64,000 nucleotides of DNA, taken from contig CALHAX010000008.1 in assembly GCA_937931785.1 (NCBI GenBank), positions 29,906-93,905 on the forward strand. Direction: 5' to 3'. The DNA is from an uncultured Hyphomicrobiaceae bacterium. Lineage in GTDB: Bacteria > Pseudomonadota > Alphaproteobacteria > Rhizobiales > CALHAX01. The notes under the pieces are model-generated. The model searched no databases and had not been told where the DNA came from. It was given only the letters and a program-made list of their open reading frames with translations. The translations under genes and the position numbers were made by a program. Shown piece by piece: positions 52,011-61,429 of the stretch (position 1 is the first letter of the stretch; the number at the start of each line of letters is the position of its first letter).

Positions 52011-52249
52011 GAGAAGTTCAATCCCGATGATGGAGGGTGTTCACGCGATCCAGTGGATCGATCATCATCCACTAACAGGTGTCGGACCACCAGTCTCTGG
52101 TGCCGCGCTGTGAAAAAGGGGCATTTCTGTTCTCTCGTTTCATTTCGTGGCAACCCAGCAAATGCCATTAACAATTCGCAAACGTGAGATTAACCATTTG
52201 TTGGTATTCAGCGAGATGTGAAAATCGATCGCGATTCGAGGAGTTGCCC

Positions 52250-53800
52250 ATGTCGTCCCCACTCATCTATGGCGCGCATATTAGCCGTCGAGGCAGTTTT
52301 TCGCGGCGTCTCACGCAAGGCCTCCTGGCCGTTGCTGTGGTCTGGTTCGGCCTTTCAGCGACGACATCCGATGCCGCAACCCAGCGCCGCATTGCTCTCG
52401 TGATCGGGAACGACAAGTACGAAGATATCGTCTCGCTCGAAAAGGCGGGCAACGATGCCGACGCCGTGTCGGCCAAGTTGCGGTCCATCGGATTTGAAGT
52501 CACCACAGCGAAGGATATCGGTCGTCGCGGCATGAGCCGTGCCGTGCGTCAATTCGAGAAGAGTATTCAGCCAGGCGACCTCACACTGTTCTACTATGCG
52601 GGACACGGGTTCTCCGTTTCCGGTCAGGATTTTCTCCTGCCTGTGGATATTCCGCAAGCCGGGCCGGGTGATGAATCACTCGTACGCGACGAAGCCTTCC
52701 TCACCAACGATCTGGCTGATCGTTTCCTGAAAGCTGGTGCAAAGACCGCAATTCTGATTCTTGACGCGTGTCGCGACAATCCCTTCGAGCAGCCAGGAAA
52801 ACGTTCGATCAGCGGCAGTGCAGGACTGGCCAACCAGCCGCTTGGTGAAGGGATTTTCGTCCTTTATTCTGCCGGGCAATACCAGTCCGCGCTCGACAGC
52901 ATGGGAGACACGGACCCGAACCCGAACTCGGTGTTCACACGCGCATTTCTCCAGAAGCTCGACGAGCCGAACCTGTCGATGGTTCAGATCGCCAAGGCAA
53001 CGCAGGTGTCGGTCCGTGATCTGGCATCCCAGGTTGGACACACCCAGTTGCCGTCCTACTACGATCAGATCATTGGCAGCGTGCGTCTGAACCCGGGCAT
53101 CCCGGGTGCGGAGGCAAAACCCGGCAAGAAACGCGAATTCAAGGAAGGCGAAACGGCGCTGGTTCTCCCGAAGATTGATCCGGCTCCAAGACCCGGTAAA
53201 GCGAAACCGTTGGCAAGTTTTTCGCGCTCGAACGCAGGGTGGCAGGTCACAGTTTCACTGCCAGAACCAGCCGTTCAATTTGGTTACCGCACGGAACCCG
53301 AAGGCGAGTTCACGGTGACGGGAAACATGGGTGCGCTTGATCCCCGTACCGGCCTGCCGATGCCGATCACCTGGTTCTCTTTGCCGGGAGATCACCCCGC
53401 TGGCGAGATCTACGTGACATGGCGCGACAAGCGTGGCGAGGAAGCTGGCGTGTTTCCGATCAAATTCGCCCCGGACGATGCATTGCGGGCCGGGCAAAAA
53501 CAAATCCTGGAACAACTTTGGACCGCGTGGATGGCGTTCCCGAAATCCAACAACGGGCTGATGTATGCGACGCACCTGATCAGCTATCGGTGTGGGATCG
53601 AGAAGGTGGAATACGCGTTGAACAAGTCTGATCAATTCAAGACGTGGCCGATGCCCGAGTGCAACAAGGATGATCCACACAGCATTCCAGAGAAGGCCAC
53701 AATTTACCGGAAGATCCCCCGTGGGGCAAAAAACATGCAGGTGCGTCTGACATATTATGACGGTAGCGTCAGCAAGTTGCGGAATTTCAAGATAAAATAA
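52250..53800 (+). CDS. exported caspase-like (C14/metacaspase) protein
   Basis: 516 residues from the ATG at 52250 (GGAG six bases upstream). A signal or anchor helix (QGLLAVAVVWFGLSATTSDA) precedes a caspase-fold peptidase with RRIALVIGNDKYEDIVSLEK, catalytic His in LFYYAGHGFSVSGQDFLL (about 118) and Cys in ILILDACRDNPFEQPG (about 172). The following 300 residues contain a beta-rich domain of unknown function with two Cys near the end. Basic-specific protease activity in the periplasm is expected of the family but not shown. An OmpA-type gene follows 71 bases on. Confidence 0.85.
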   Translation: MSSPLIYGAHISRRGSFSRRLTQGLLAVAVVWFGLSATTSDAATQRRIALVIGNDKYEDIVSLEKAGNDADAVSAKLRSIGFEVTTAKDIGRRGMSRAVRQFEKSIQPGDLTLFYYAGHGFSVSGQDFLLPVDIPQAGPGDESLVRDEAFLTNDLADRFLKAGAKTAILILDACRDNPFEQPGKRSISGSAGLANQPLGEGIFVLYSAGQYQSALDSMGDTDPNPNSVFTRAFLQKLDEPNLSMVQIAKATQVSVRDLASQVGHTQLPSYYDQIIGSVRLNPGIPGAEAKPGKKREFKEGETALVLPKIDPAPRPGKAKPLASFSRSNAGWQVTVSLPEPAVQFGYRTEPEGEFTVTGNMGALDPRTGLPMPITWFSLPGDHPAGEIYVTWRDKRGEEAGVFPIKFAPDDALRAGQKQILEQLWTAWMAFPKSNNGLMYATHLISYRCGIEKVEYALNKSDQFKTWPMPECNKDDPHSIPEKATIYRKIPRGAKNMQVRLTYYDGSVSKLRNFKIK

Positions 53801-53871
53801 TCCTGCACACATGAGTCTGACCGTTCCACCGCATCACAAGGTGGAGATTGAGATCCTGATCGAGGAAAAAA

Positions 53872-54516
53872 ATGATGAAACATCACGCAGCAATCATTGC
53901 GACAGTTTGCGTTGGGATGATGCAGATTGCCCCGGCAGGCGCGGGAGACCTGAAATCCGTTGGCTCCATCGTGGACAAGCTCGCCGCCCCTAAAAAATCG
54001 GGCCTGAAGACCCGCAGCATCACGAACCAGCCCAAAAAACCGTCTGCGGCGCTCAAGCTGCGCTCCGTTCTCGGGAAACTCCGCGCCCCGGCATTTGGTG
54101 CGCCAGTCACGGAAACCGTGACCACCCGTGAGGAACGTGAGGAAATCCAGCAAGTCATCAAGGCTGACGCCCTGCCACAACTCGATATTGAAATTTTCTT
54201 CGACTACAACTCCGCGAAGATCCGCGCAAAGTCGCTGCCCGATCTGACCAAACTCGGCCTCGCCTTGCGTGATGAACGTCTGGCAGGTGCGAACTTCATG
54301 ATCATCGGGCACACCGACGCGAGCGGCGGAGAAGAGTACAATCTCGCACTTTCAAAGAAACGCGCCGTCTCCGTTCGTCAGTTTCTGACTGAAACCTTCG
54401 AAGTTGACGGTAAAAACCTTCTCGCCATCGGCTATGGCGAAGAGCAACTCAAGCGCCCGAACGCGCCAAGGGCTGCTGAAAACCGCCGTGTTCAGTTTGT
54501 GAATTTGTCGAACTGA
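53872..54516 (+). CDS. OmpA family protein
   Basis: A 214-residue protein with a signal peptide (AAIIATVCVGMMQIAPAGAG) and a C-terminal OmpA-like peptidoglycan-binding domain: IEIFFDYNSAKIRAKSLPDL, IIGHTDASGGEEYNLALSKK, RAVSVRQFLTETFEVDGKNL and RAAENRRVQF. There is no beta barrel or lipobox, so it is probably periplasmic and wall-bound. The linker is Lys/Pro-rich. GAGG precedes the ATG. It probably shares an operon with the caspase-like gene; similar pairs occur in Rhizobiales. Confidence 0.87.
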   Translation: MMKHHAAIIATVCVGMMQIAPAGAGDLKSVGSIVDKLAAPKKSGLKTRSITNQPKKPSAALKLRSVLGKLRAPAFGAPVTETVTTREEREEIQQVIKADALPQLDIEIFFDYNSAKIRAKSLPDLTKLGLALRDERLAGANFMIIGHTDASGGEEYNLALSKKRAVSVRQFLTETFEVDGKNLLAIGYGEEQLKRPNAPRAAENRRVQFVNLSN

Positions 54517-54660
54517 CAGGACGCTACCGGAACTGAAACGACAATCGATGTCTGACCATCGCATCACACGACACGCCCATTTGTCTGCATTGGATGTCTG
54601 GACGGTGGACGCGGGGGAGGTTACGCCAACCAAGACGTAACCAACGTCAGGCGGGCAAAC

Positions 54661-55917
54661 ATGATATCTGAGGTAGACGTTGCAATCGTCGGCGCGGGGG
54701 CAGCAGGGCTGGCCGCCGGGAAAGTGCTTCAGGAACATGGCGTAACGTTTCGAGTGCTTGAGGCGCGCAGCCGAAGCGGTGGACGGGCCTGGACGGACGA
54801 AAACGTCTTTGCCGACCTCGGTTTCGACCACGGATGTCACTGGTTGCATTCCGCGTCGATCAATCCACTGAGACAGGAAGCCGATCGTTTGCGGGTGGGT
54901 TATCTGAAGCAGGAAAGCTGGCGTGAACGTCAGGTTTTCGACACGGACCACTGGATCAACAATGCGGCCCGTCGCACGTATCAGAGGGCCCTCGACACCA
55001 CGTTTGCGGCGTTGGATCACCATTCAACCCAAGGTCGCGATGTCTCTGCTTCGCAAGCATTTGACGCCAACCTTCCTTACCTGCCAGCGATCCGGCATAT
55101 TTTCTCTCAAGTCACGAGCGCAGATCCAGAAGACGTGTCCGTGATCGACAGCGCGCACTATCTGGAGACCGAAGAGGATTATCCGGTCGAAGCAGGATAT
55201 GGCGCATTGATCCAACGCGTAGCATCAGGTGTCGACGTTGCGACAGACACACCTGTCACTCAAATTGACTGGTCGGGCAAGCAGGTCGTCTTGCAAACCC
55301 CGCGGGGAGACTTGCGCGCCCGCAGCGTGATCGTCACGTCATCAACCAACGTTCTGACAAGCGACGGTATTCGATTCGATCCGGAGTTGCCGACGGGAAT
55401 CGTTGAAGCCCTCAACGCTGCGCCGCTCGGGTGTGTCGAGAAAGTTGCGTTCCTCTTAGACAAGCCAGTTGATGACATGCCGCCAAGCAGTTTCGCGACG
55501 ATCATTCCGCCTGACCAACGCCCGCTGTATTTCCAGATCAACCCGTTCGGTCGCCCGATGGCGGTCGCGCATCTGAGTGGGAGCATGGCACGCGCACTGG
55601 CACACGATGGCGAAGCCGCGATCATCGCCTTTGCCCGCGAGCGATTGATCATCGGATTTGGTGCCGACATCGCAAAACGGATCAAGGCTGTAACAGCGAC
55701 CGGCTGGACGAACGATCCTTATATTCAAGGCGCCTATTCCCATGCGCGCCCCGGCCTGGCGCATCTGCGCAAGCGACTGACCGAACCGTTCTCCGACCGT
55801 CTGTTTCTTGCAGGGGAAGCCACGACAGTCACCGCTTACGCGTCCGCGCACGGTGCGCACGAAACGGGAATACTGGCGGCAAAGCGCGCGCTCGGCGCAC
55901 TTCAGTCAACACGTTGA
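54661..55917 (+). CDS. flavin amine oxidase-like FAD oxidoreductase
   Basis: A 418-residue FAD enzyme of the monoamine-oxidase fold. The dinucleotide motif is VDVAIVGAGAAGLAAGKVLQ (about 4-23), then RVLEARSRSGGRAWTDENVF and DLGFDHGCHWLHSASINPL. The C-terminus has the FAD-binding end LFLAGEATTVTAYASAHGAH. It oxidises an amine C-N bond if it follows the family. No signal peptide, so cytoplasmic. The next gene, a Rieske oxygenase, starts about 106 bases downstream in the same direction, which ties this enzyme to the amine-degradation locus. A polyamine- or demethylated-amine substrate is inference. Confidence 0.82.
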   Translation: MISEVDVAIVGAGAAGLAAGKVLQEHGVTFRVLEARSRSGGRAWTDENVFADLGFDHGCHWLHSASINPLRQEADRLRVGYLKQESWRERQVFDTDHWINNAARRTYQRALDTTFAALDHHSTQGRDVSASQAFDANLPYLPAIRHIFSQVTSADPEDVSVIDSAHYLETEEDYPVEAGYGALIQRVASGVDVATDTPVTQIDWSGKQVVLQTPRGDLRARSVIVTSSTNVLTSDGIRFDPELPTGIVEALNAAPLGCVEKVAFLLDKPVDDMPPSSFATIIPPDQRPLYFQINPFGRPMAVAHLSGSMARALAHDGEAAIIAFARERLIIGFGADIAKRIKAVTATGWTNDPYIQGAYSHARPGLAHLRKRLTEPFSDRLFLAGEATTVTAYASAHGAHETGILAAKRALGALQSTR

Positions 55918-56023
55918 CCGTGTTTTCAAGCACGCTTGGTCATGCGGGGTTTGAAGTTTCCCGAGACATGTGCAGAGTGGTGAGATCGTTGATCACCAAT
56001 CCGACTTCATAAAGCTTGAGCAG

Positions 56024-57247
56024 ATGAAATCCTTCAACCAGACAGGCGCGAATGCCCCACCCGAAAACTGGGATCGCAGCGGCCTGCCGGCTTGGAGCTA
56101 TCTCAGCGACGAGATGCTTGAGCTGGAAAAAGAGGCGCTCTTCCGTCGGCATTGGCAACTGGTCTGCCATATAAGCGACCTGCCCCAGCCAGGGGACTAT
56201 GTTGCGCTCGACATTGTCGGCGAGCGCGCGCTCATTGTGCGCGGGCAAGATGGAACAGTCCGCGCGTTTCACAATGTCTGCCGCCACAGGGGATCGCGCG
56301 TCGTGGCAAACGACAAGGGGCACTGCAAAGCGGCCATCGTGTGCCCGTTCCACGGCTGGACCTACAATCTCGATGGAACTTTGCGCGGACCGGCGCAACC
56401 TCAGTCTTTGCCGAAGCTTGATCCTGTCGAATTCGGACTTCCACCACTGGAAATGGACATCTGGAACGGTTTTGTTTTCGTCCGTTTCAAGCACGGTCCG
56501 CAACCAAAAATCTCGGAACTGATGGGTCGGTTCGAAGGCGAGCTCAAACCATACGGATTGGCAGATCTCGTGCCCGCCAGTTCACGACCGTGGACGGAAA
56601 TATCTGAAGTGAATTGGAAGTCCGTGCGCGATGTCGACAATGAGGGCTATCACGTGCCCATGGCGCACCCCGGTTTGCATCAGTTGTTCGGCGACAATTA
56701 TTACGACGAACCGCTCACCGGCGGAACTGCGCGATCGTTCTCCACGTTTAGCGATGACCCCGGTCAACTCTGGAGCGTTCGGGCGTACAAAAATATCCTT
56801 CCCGAGGCAGACTGGTTGCCGCCGAGCCATCAGCGTGCGTGGCTCTATATTGGTGTGTTCCCGAACTTTGTTTTTGGCCTCTACCCGGACTCCGTAATCT
56901 TCTATCAGGAATTCCCGCTCTCCACGGGGCGAACCTTGTTGCGCAGTGCGACGTATCGCCGGCCTGAAGAGTGCCGTAACCTCAAGGCGGCACGCTATCT
57001 GAGCGGTCGTATTGATCAGATCACAAGCGAGGAGGATCAATTGCTCACCGTTTGGTCGTGCGAGGCTGCTCACTCAAGCGGATTCAAGGGGATTATTCTT
57101 TCTGATCTCGAATATGGTGTGCGATCCTATCATGATCATCTTCGAACGGTTCTCCCCGTCCTGAATGAGTCCACATCACCTGCGCCAGGAACGGTCGAAG
57201 CCCGAAATATCGCCTTGCACGCTGAGCGGGGCAATGCCACCACATGA
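56024..57247 (+). CDS. Rieske non-haem iron oxygenase, alpha subunit (first of two)
   Basis: 407 residues from the ATG at 56024 (a GTG at 55970 extends the frame). The Rieske cluster ligands are C86 and H88 in NVCRHRGSR and C107 and H110 in VCPFHGWTYNLDG. The mononuclear iron His are H210 and H215 in EGYHVPMAHPG. The residue that bridges to the Rieske cluster is Glu (E207 in E-G-Y-H) rather than the Asp of naphthalene dioxygenase; Glu is reported there in carnitine monooxygenase CntA. This points to a quaternary- or methyl-amine substrate, though Glu is not exclusive to those. The stop overlaps the permease start by four bases. No reductase is adjacent. Confidence 0.85.
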   Translation: MKSFNQTGANAPPENWDRSGLPAWSYLSDEMLELEKEALFRRHWQLVCHISDLPQPGDYVALDIVGERALIVRGQDGTVRAFHNVCRHRGSRVVANDKGHCKAAIVCPFHGWTYNLDGTLRGPAQPQSLPKLDPVEFGLPPLEMDIWNGFVFVRFKHGPQPKISELMGRFEGELKPYGLADLVPASSRPWTEISEVNWKSVRDVDNEGYHVPMAHPGLHQLFGDNYYDEPLTGGTARSFSTFSDDPGQLWSVRAYKNILPEADWLPPSHQRAWLYIGVFPNFVFGLYPDSVIFYQEFPLSTGRTLLRSATYRRPEECRNLKAARYLSGRIDQITSEEDQLLTVWSCEAAHSSGFKGIILSDLEYGVRSYHDHLRTVLPVLNESTSPAPGTVEARNIALHAERGNATT

Positions 57248-58161
57248 CCATGGTCGCGTCATCAACATCCGTGGCATCCACCGCAAAGCCGCAAAAGCCA
57301 CGTCTGAACAAGGACGGTGCAAGCGGGCTCACACTCATCAGTCCGCCACTGTTGTACGCACTGCTCATGCTCGCGGCACCGTTGCTGATGGTCATCACCT
57401 TCAGCTTCTGGACGCAGAACTATCTCGATATCGACCGAACGCTGACGTTGAAAAACTACGCGGAGGCGTGGACAGACCCGCTCTATCGCCTGTTGATGCT
57501 CCGCTCGCTCGCGATCTCCGGCGTGGTGACGGTCGTGACCGTGCTGCTTGCGTTCCCGATCGCTTATTATCTCTCGTTCCGCGTGACGAAACACAAGGCG
57601 CTCTGGATTTTTCTGATCACGATCCCGTTCTGGACCAGCTACTTGCTGCGTGTTTTTCTCTGGAAAGTCATCCTTGGATACAACGGTGTCTTCAACAGCG
57701 GTCTCAAGATGCTGGGGTTGATCACCGAACCACTGACGTTCATTCTCTACAATGCGAATGCTGTCGTCATAGCGCTCGCCCACGCCTGGGCACCGTTCGC
57801 CATTCTACCAATTTTTATCTCGTTGGAGAAAATCGACAGGTCGCTACTCGAAGCGGCGGAAGATCTTGGTGATGGCCCGGTTCGCCGGTTTTTCCGGGTC
57901 ACGTTGCCGTTGGCCATGCCCGGCGTGATCGCAGCAACTCTCATTGTGTTCATCCCGACGGTTGGGGATTTCGTCACACCAAAACTCGTTGGTGGCAACG
58001 ATGGCTTGATGATCGCCAACATGATCCAGGTTCAGTTCGGTAAGGCGAACAACGCCCCCCTTGGCGCGGCTCTTGCCATCTCCGCCATGCTGATCGTCGC
58101 GTTGATCTCGTTTGTCTTTATCTGGCTCAATCGTCGCTTTACGACAGGTGATGGCAAATGA
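57244..58161 (+). CDS. PotB-like ABC transporter permease
   Basis: A 305-residue permease of the spermidine/putrescine type with six expected helices: LLYALLMLAAPLLMVITFSF, SLAISGVVTVVTVLLAFPIA, TIPFWTSYLLRVFLWKVILG and later ones. The cytoplasmic EAA loop LLEAAEDLGDGPVRRFFRVT with LPLAMPGVI contacts the ATPase. The start overlaps the Rieske stop (ATGA) and the stop overlaps the next permease by four bases. Both contacts make coordinated translation of oxygenase and importer likely. Confidence 0.9.
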   Translation: MTMVASSTSVASTAKPQKPRLNKDGASGLTLISPPLLYALLMLAAPLLMVITFSFWTQNYLDIDRTLTLKNYAEAWTDPLYRLLMLRSLAISGVVTVVTVLLAFPIAYYLSFRVTKHKALWIFLITIPFWTSYLLRVFLWKVILGYNGVFNSGLKMLGLITEPLTFILYNANAVVIALAHAWAPFAILPIFISLEKIDRSLLEAAEDLGDGPVRRFFRVTLPLAMPGVIAATLIVFIPTVGDFVTPKLVGGNDGLMIANMIQVQFGKANNAPLGAALAISAMLIVALISFVFIWLNRRFTTGDGK

Positions 58162-58982
58162 GGCGCGGAACCGGAATCAACTGGCTCGCGGTCTACGCAG
58201 TCGCCTACATGGTGTTCCTCTATGCACCAGCGATCCTTTTACCGATTTTTGCTGTCAACGATTCCACGATCATCGCCTTCCCGCTTCGGGGCTTCACCGG
58301 CAAATGGTTTGCCGACCTCTGGTCGAGCGAAGCGTTGCAAGCGTCCGCCCTTAACAGCCTCTATGTTGCCGTCTCCACCTGCATTGTAAGCACGTTGTTG
58401 GGCGTGTGTGCGGCGCGGGCCGCCACGCGCTATCCTTTCCCTGGCAAGAAGGGCATCATGGGCTTCATCATGTTGCCGCTGGTCCTGCCCGAGATCATCG
58501 TGGCCGTGGCTTTGCTGGTTGTGCTCGTGCAACTCGGTCTGGATCTGTCGCTCTGGACGGTTGTCCTCGGGCACGTGCTCGTGTGCACTCCCTTTTCGAT
58601 CGCGGTGCTGAGTTCGGCGTTTCAGGGGATGGATCGCAGTCTGGAGGAAGCGTCGCTCGACCTTGGCGAAACCCGCTTCAACACCTTCCGGCGCGTGACG
58701 TTGCCACTCGTCATGCCAGGGATTATTTCCAGTCTGCTGATCACGTTCACAATTTCGCTGGACGAATTCATCATTGCATTTTTCCTCACCGGAACGGACG
58801 CGACATTGCCGGTCTACATCTGGAGTCAGCTCCGTTTTCCGGCCAAATTGCCAAGCGTGATGGCGCTTGGAACCATTCTCCTCCTTGTGACCATCGTCCT
58901 GTTGATTCTGGCAGAGTGGTTTCGCAGGCGATCAACAGCACGCCGTGGTGAGGACATTTCAATTGCCGGGGGGCTTGCCTGA
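58158..58982 (+). CDS. PotC-like ABC transporter permease
   Basis: A 274-residue second permease of the same importer. VYAVAYMVFLYAPAILLPIF is helix one, GFIMLPLVLPEIIVAVALLV lies near the centre, and the EAA loop reads LEEASLDLGETRFNTFRRVT with LPLVMPGI. The FTISLDEFIIAFFLTG stretch is typical of PotC. It overlaps the PotB-like gene by four bases and is followed two bases later by the ATPase gene. Confidence 0.9.
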   Translation: MRRGTGINWLAVYAVAYMVFLYAPAILLPIFAVNDSTIIAFPLRGFTGKWFADLWSSEALQASALNSLYVAVSTCIVSTLLGVCAARAATRYPFPGKKGIMGFIMLPLVLPEIIVAVALLVVLVQLGLDLSLWTVVLGHVLVCTPFSIAVLSSAFQGMDRSLEEASLDLGETRFNTFRRVTLPLVMPGIISSLLITFTISLDEFIIAFFLTGTDATLPVYIWSQLRFPAKLPSVMALGTILLLVTIVLLILAEWFRRRSTARRGEDISIAGGLA

Positions 58983-58984
58983 AC

Positions 58985-60100
58985 GTGTCTGACATACCAA
59001 CAGCAGCGGACGCTCGCACGATCATTGACGCCAGAAACGTCACGAAACACTATGGCGATGTGAAAGCGCTTGATGGTATCTCAGCAGAAATACGGGAAGG
59101 TGAGTTCTTCTCGCTGCTCGGGCCGTCCGGTTGCGGTAAAACCACGTTGTTGCGCATGATCGCCGGCTTTGACGAGCTGACGTCCGGAACCATCGCAATC
59201 AACGGCGAACCCATGGCGGGCGTGCCAGCCAATCTGCGCCCGACCAACATGGTGTTCCAGAGTTACGCTATTTTCCCGCACCTGACAGTTGCAGAGAATG
59301 TCGCATACGGCTTACGGCGCAAAAAACTCCCGAAAGAAGAATTGCAGAGGGAAGTCGAAGCTGCACTGGAAATGGTCGATCTCGGCGGCTACGGGCCGCG
59401 CGCTTCGCACGCCATGTCAGGCGGTCAGCGCCAGCGCGTTGCACTCGCACGCGCGCTCATCATGCGCCCAAAGGTATTGCTCCTCGACGAACCGTTATCG
59501 GCCCTGGACAAGAAACTGCGCGAACAGATGCAGGTCGAGTTACGCCGCTTGCAGCGCGCCGTAGGCATCACGTTCATTCTCGTCACACACGATCAGGAGG
59601 AAGCACTGATCATGTCGGACCGGATTGCAGTCATGTTCGATGGTCGGATTTCGCAGCTTGCAACACCACAGGAGCTCTACCGGCTCCCCGCAAACCGCAG
59701 GGTCGCGTCGTTCATCGGCGTGATGAATTTTCTCGACGGCACTGTCATCGGTGAAGATGGGGATGCGGTGCACCTCGATATCGCCGCTCTCGGCAAGGTG
59801 TCGGTTCCAAAAAGCCAATGCAAAAGCCGGATCGACGGCACGGCACCAGCTCACGTTGGCATTCGCCCTGAAATGCTGACGATCCTGTTCGACGAGACGG
59901 AACAGGCGGAACGTGAAGTGACCGGTACGATCAGCGATGTCGTCTACTACGGCGACATGACCTACTATGACGTGCAACTTCCAGGCGCCGAGAAACCGAT
60001 TACGATCTCCATGCGTAATACCGCCGGACGTGCGGTTCTCGAAATCGGCGCAACGGCGCGGGTTGGCTGGGGCTCGGAATCTATCGTCGTACTCGACTAG
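58985..60100 (+). CDS. PotA-like ABC transporter ATPase
   Basis: A 371-residue ATPase. Walker A LLGPSGCGKTTLLRMIAGFD (near 45-64), Q-loop MVFQSYAIFPHLTVAENV, signature AMSGGQRQRVALARALIMRP, Walker B VLLLDEPLSALDKKLREQMQ and H-loop ILVTHDQEEALIMSDRIAVM are all intact. A TOBE domain forms the C-terminal third (VGIRPEMLTILFDE). It begins with GTG two bases after the PotC-like stop. With the two permeases it makes a PotABC-type importer core; the periplasmic binding protein is not in the operon. Confidence 0.93.
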   Translation: MSDIPTAADARTIIDARNVTKHYGDVKALDGISAEIREGEFFSLLGPSGCGKTTLLRMIAGFDELTSGTIAINGEPMAGVPANLRPTNMVFQSYAIFPHLTVAENVAYGLRRKKLPKEELQREVEAALEMVDLGGYGPRASHAMSGGQRQRVALARALIMRPKVLLLDEPLSALDKKLREQMQVELRRLQRAVGITFILVTHDQEEALIMSDRIAVMFDGRISQLATPQELYRLPANRRVASFIGVMNFLDGTVIGEDGDAVHLDIAALGKVSVPKSQCKSRIDGTAPAHVGIRPEMLTILFDETEQAEREVTGTISDVVYYGDMTYYDVQLPGAEKPITISMRNTAGRAVLEIGATARVGWGSESIVVLD

Positions 60101-60121
60101 ATCCAGATAGAGATCAACATC

Positions 60122-61345
60122 ATGGAATCCCCCAACGCACCCGATAACCCGAAAGACATCCAGAAACTGGTCGCCCGGCAAAAGTCAGGTTTTGCGCTCG
60201 ATCAGGCGTTCTATCGGGATGCGCAGATCTATCAACATGACCTCAACCATATCTTCTTTGAGGAGTGGTTGCTGGCAGGACATGTAAGCGAACTCCCAAA
60301 TGTTGGAGATTTCCTCCGATTCGAGATGGCAGGCGAGTCGATCATTATCGTCCGCTCAAGTGCAGATGTCGTATCAGCGCTCGTGAACGTATGTCGGCAT
60401 CGTGGATCACGGATCTGCCTGGAAGAACGCGGCAATGCCCGACGGTTTATTTGTCCCTACCACGCCTGGACGTACAATCTGGACGGCACGCTTGAGCGCG
60501 CACGGCTGATGGAGAACACATTTGATCCCCGAGAGTGGGGATTGAAGACTGTTGCCTGCAAGGTGTTTCACGGTCTGATTTACGTATCGTTTTCCAGGAA
60601 TCCGCCATCGTTCGCTGACGCCGAGCGCGAGCTCACACCGCTCATCGCGCCATTTGATCTGGCGAAGACGAAGATTGCGCACCGCGCCAGCTACCCGGTT
60701 GCAGCCAACTGGAAGCTGCTCGTTGAGAACTACAACGAGTGCTACCACTGCACGGCAGCACATCCGGAGTTTGCCCGCTCGCATTCGATCCACATGACAG
60801 CGGATCGGGTTGAACCGTTGAACGAAGCCATGGCCGCGCGCACGCTCGACTGCGGCATGGCGACGGACTGGCTAGACAAGATCGCCGATAACCGTCCGCC
60901 CGGCAGCCTCGATTACGCTTACGACCGCTATGCGTTGTTCGATGGGTTCGATACCGGCAGCGAGGACGGCAAGCCGTTGGCGCCATTGCTCGGGACAGTC
61001 TCAGGCTACGACAGCGGCGCTTCGGACGTTTACGTCGGCATCCTCAATCCGATGCTGGTCTATTGCGACCACGCCGTCATTTACCGTTTCATTCCCATTG
61101 ATGAAGAGCGCTCGACGCAGGAGATTATCTGGCTCGTGCACGAGGATGCGGAAGAGGGAAGAGATTACAACGTCGACCGTCTCACCTGGCTTTGGGACGT
61201 GACCACTGTGGCCGACAAACGGATCATCGAGAAGAACCAGGAAGGGGTGAACTCACGCTATTATCAACCTGGCCCGTATGCCCCCATGGAAACCTATACC
61301 CAACGCTTTGTCGACGCCTATCTCCGCAGCATTCGTGTTGGTTGA
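60122..61345 (+). CDS. Rieske non-haem iron oxygenase, alpha subunit (second of two)
   Basis: A 407-residue enzyme with Rieske ligands C91, H93 (NVCRHRGSRI) and C111, H114 (ICPYHAWTYNLDG), and mononuclear iron ligands H209 and H214 in WKLLVENYNECYHCTAAHPE. The bridging residue is Glu (E206 in E-C-Y-H). The segment ENYNECYHC resembles stachydrine- and glycine-betaine-type demethylases more than ring dioxygenases. It differs from the first oxygenase throughout, so it is not a recent duplicate. It follows the ATPase by 21 bases. Together, the two oxygenases could remove successive N-methyl groups, or form a hetero-complex; both are inference. No reductase is seen. Confidence 0.85.
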   Translation: MESPNAPDNPKDIQKLVARQKSGFALDQAFYRDAQIYQHDLNHIFFEEWLLAGHVSELPNVGDFLRFEMAGESIIIVRSSADVVSALVNVCRHRGSRICLEERGNARRFICPYHAWTYNLDGTLERARLMENTFDPREWGLKTVACKVFHGLIYVSFSRNPPSFADAERELTPLIAPFDLAKTKIAHRASYPVAANWKLLVENYNECYHCTAAHPEFARSHSIHMTADRVEPLNEAMAARTLDCGMATDWLDKIADNRPPGSLDYAYDRYALFDGFDTGSEDGKPLAPLLGTVSGYDSGASDVYVGILNPMLVYCDHAVIYRFIPIDEERSTQEIIWLVHEDAEEGRDYNVDRLTWLWDVTTVADKRIIEKNQEGVNSRYYQPGPYAPMETYTQRFVDAYLRSIRVG

Positions 61346-61429
61346 CGGAATGATGGGATGTTGTTCTCTCAAGTGGCGCCAATGAGGATGTTATGTTGCA
61401 ATGCCGCCTGTAATTTTTGAAAATAGTAT

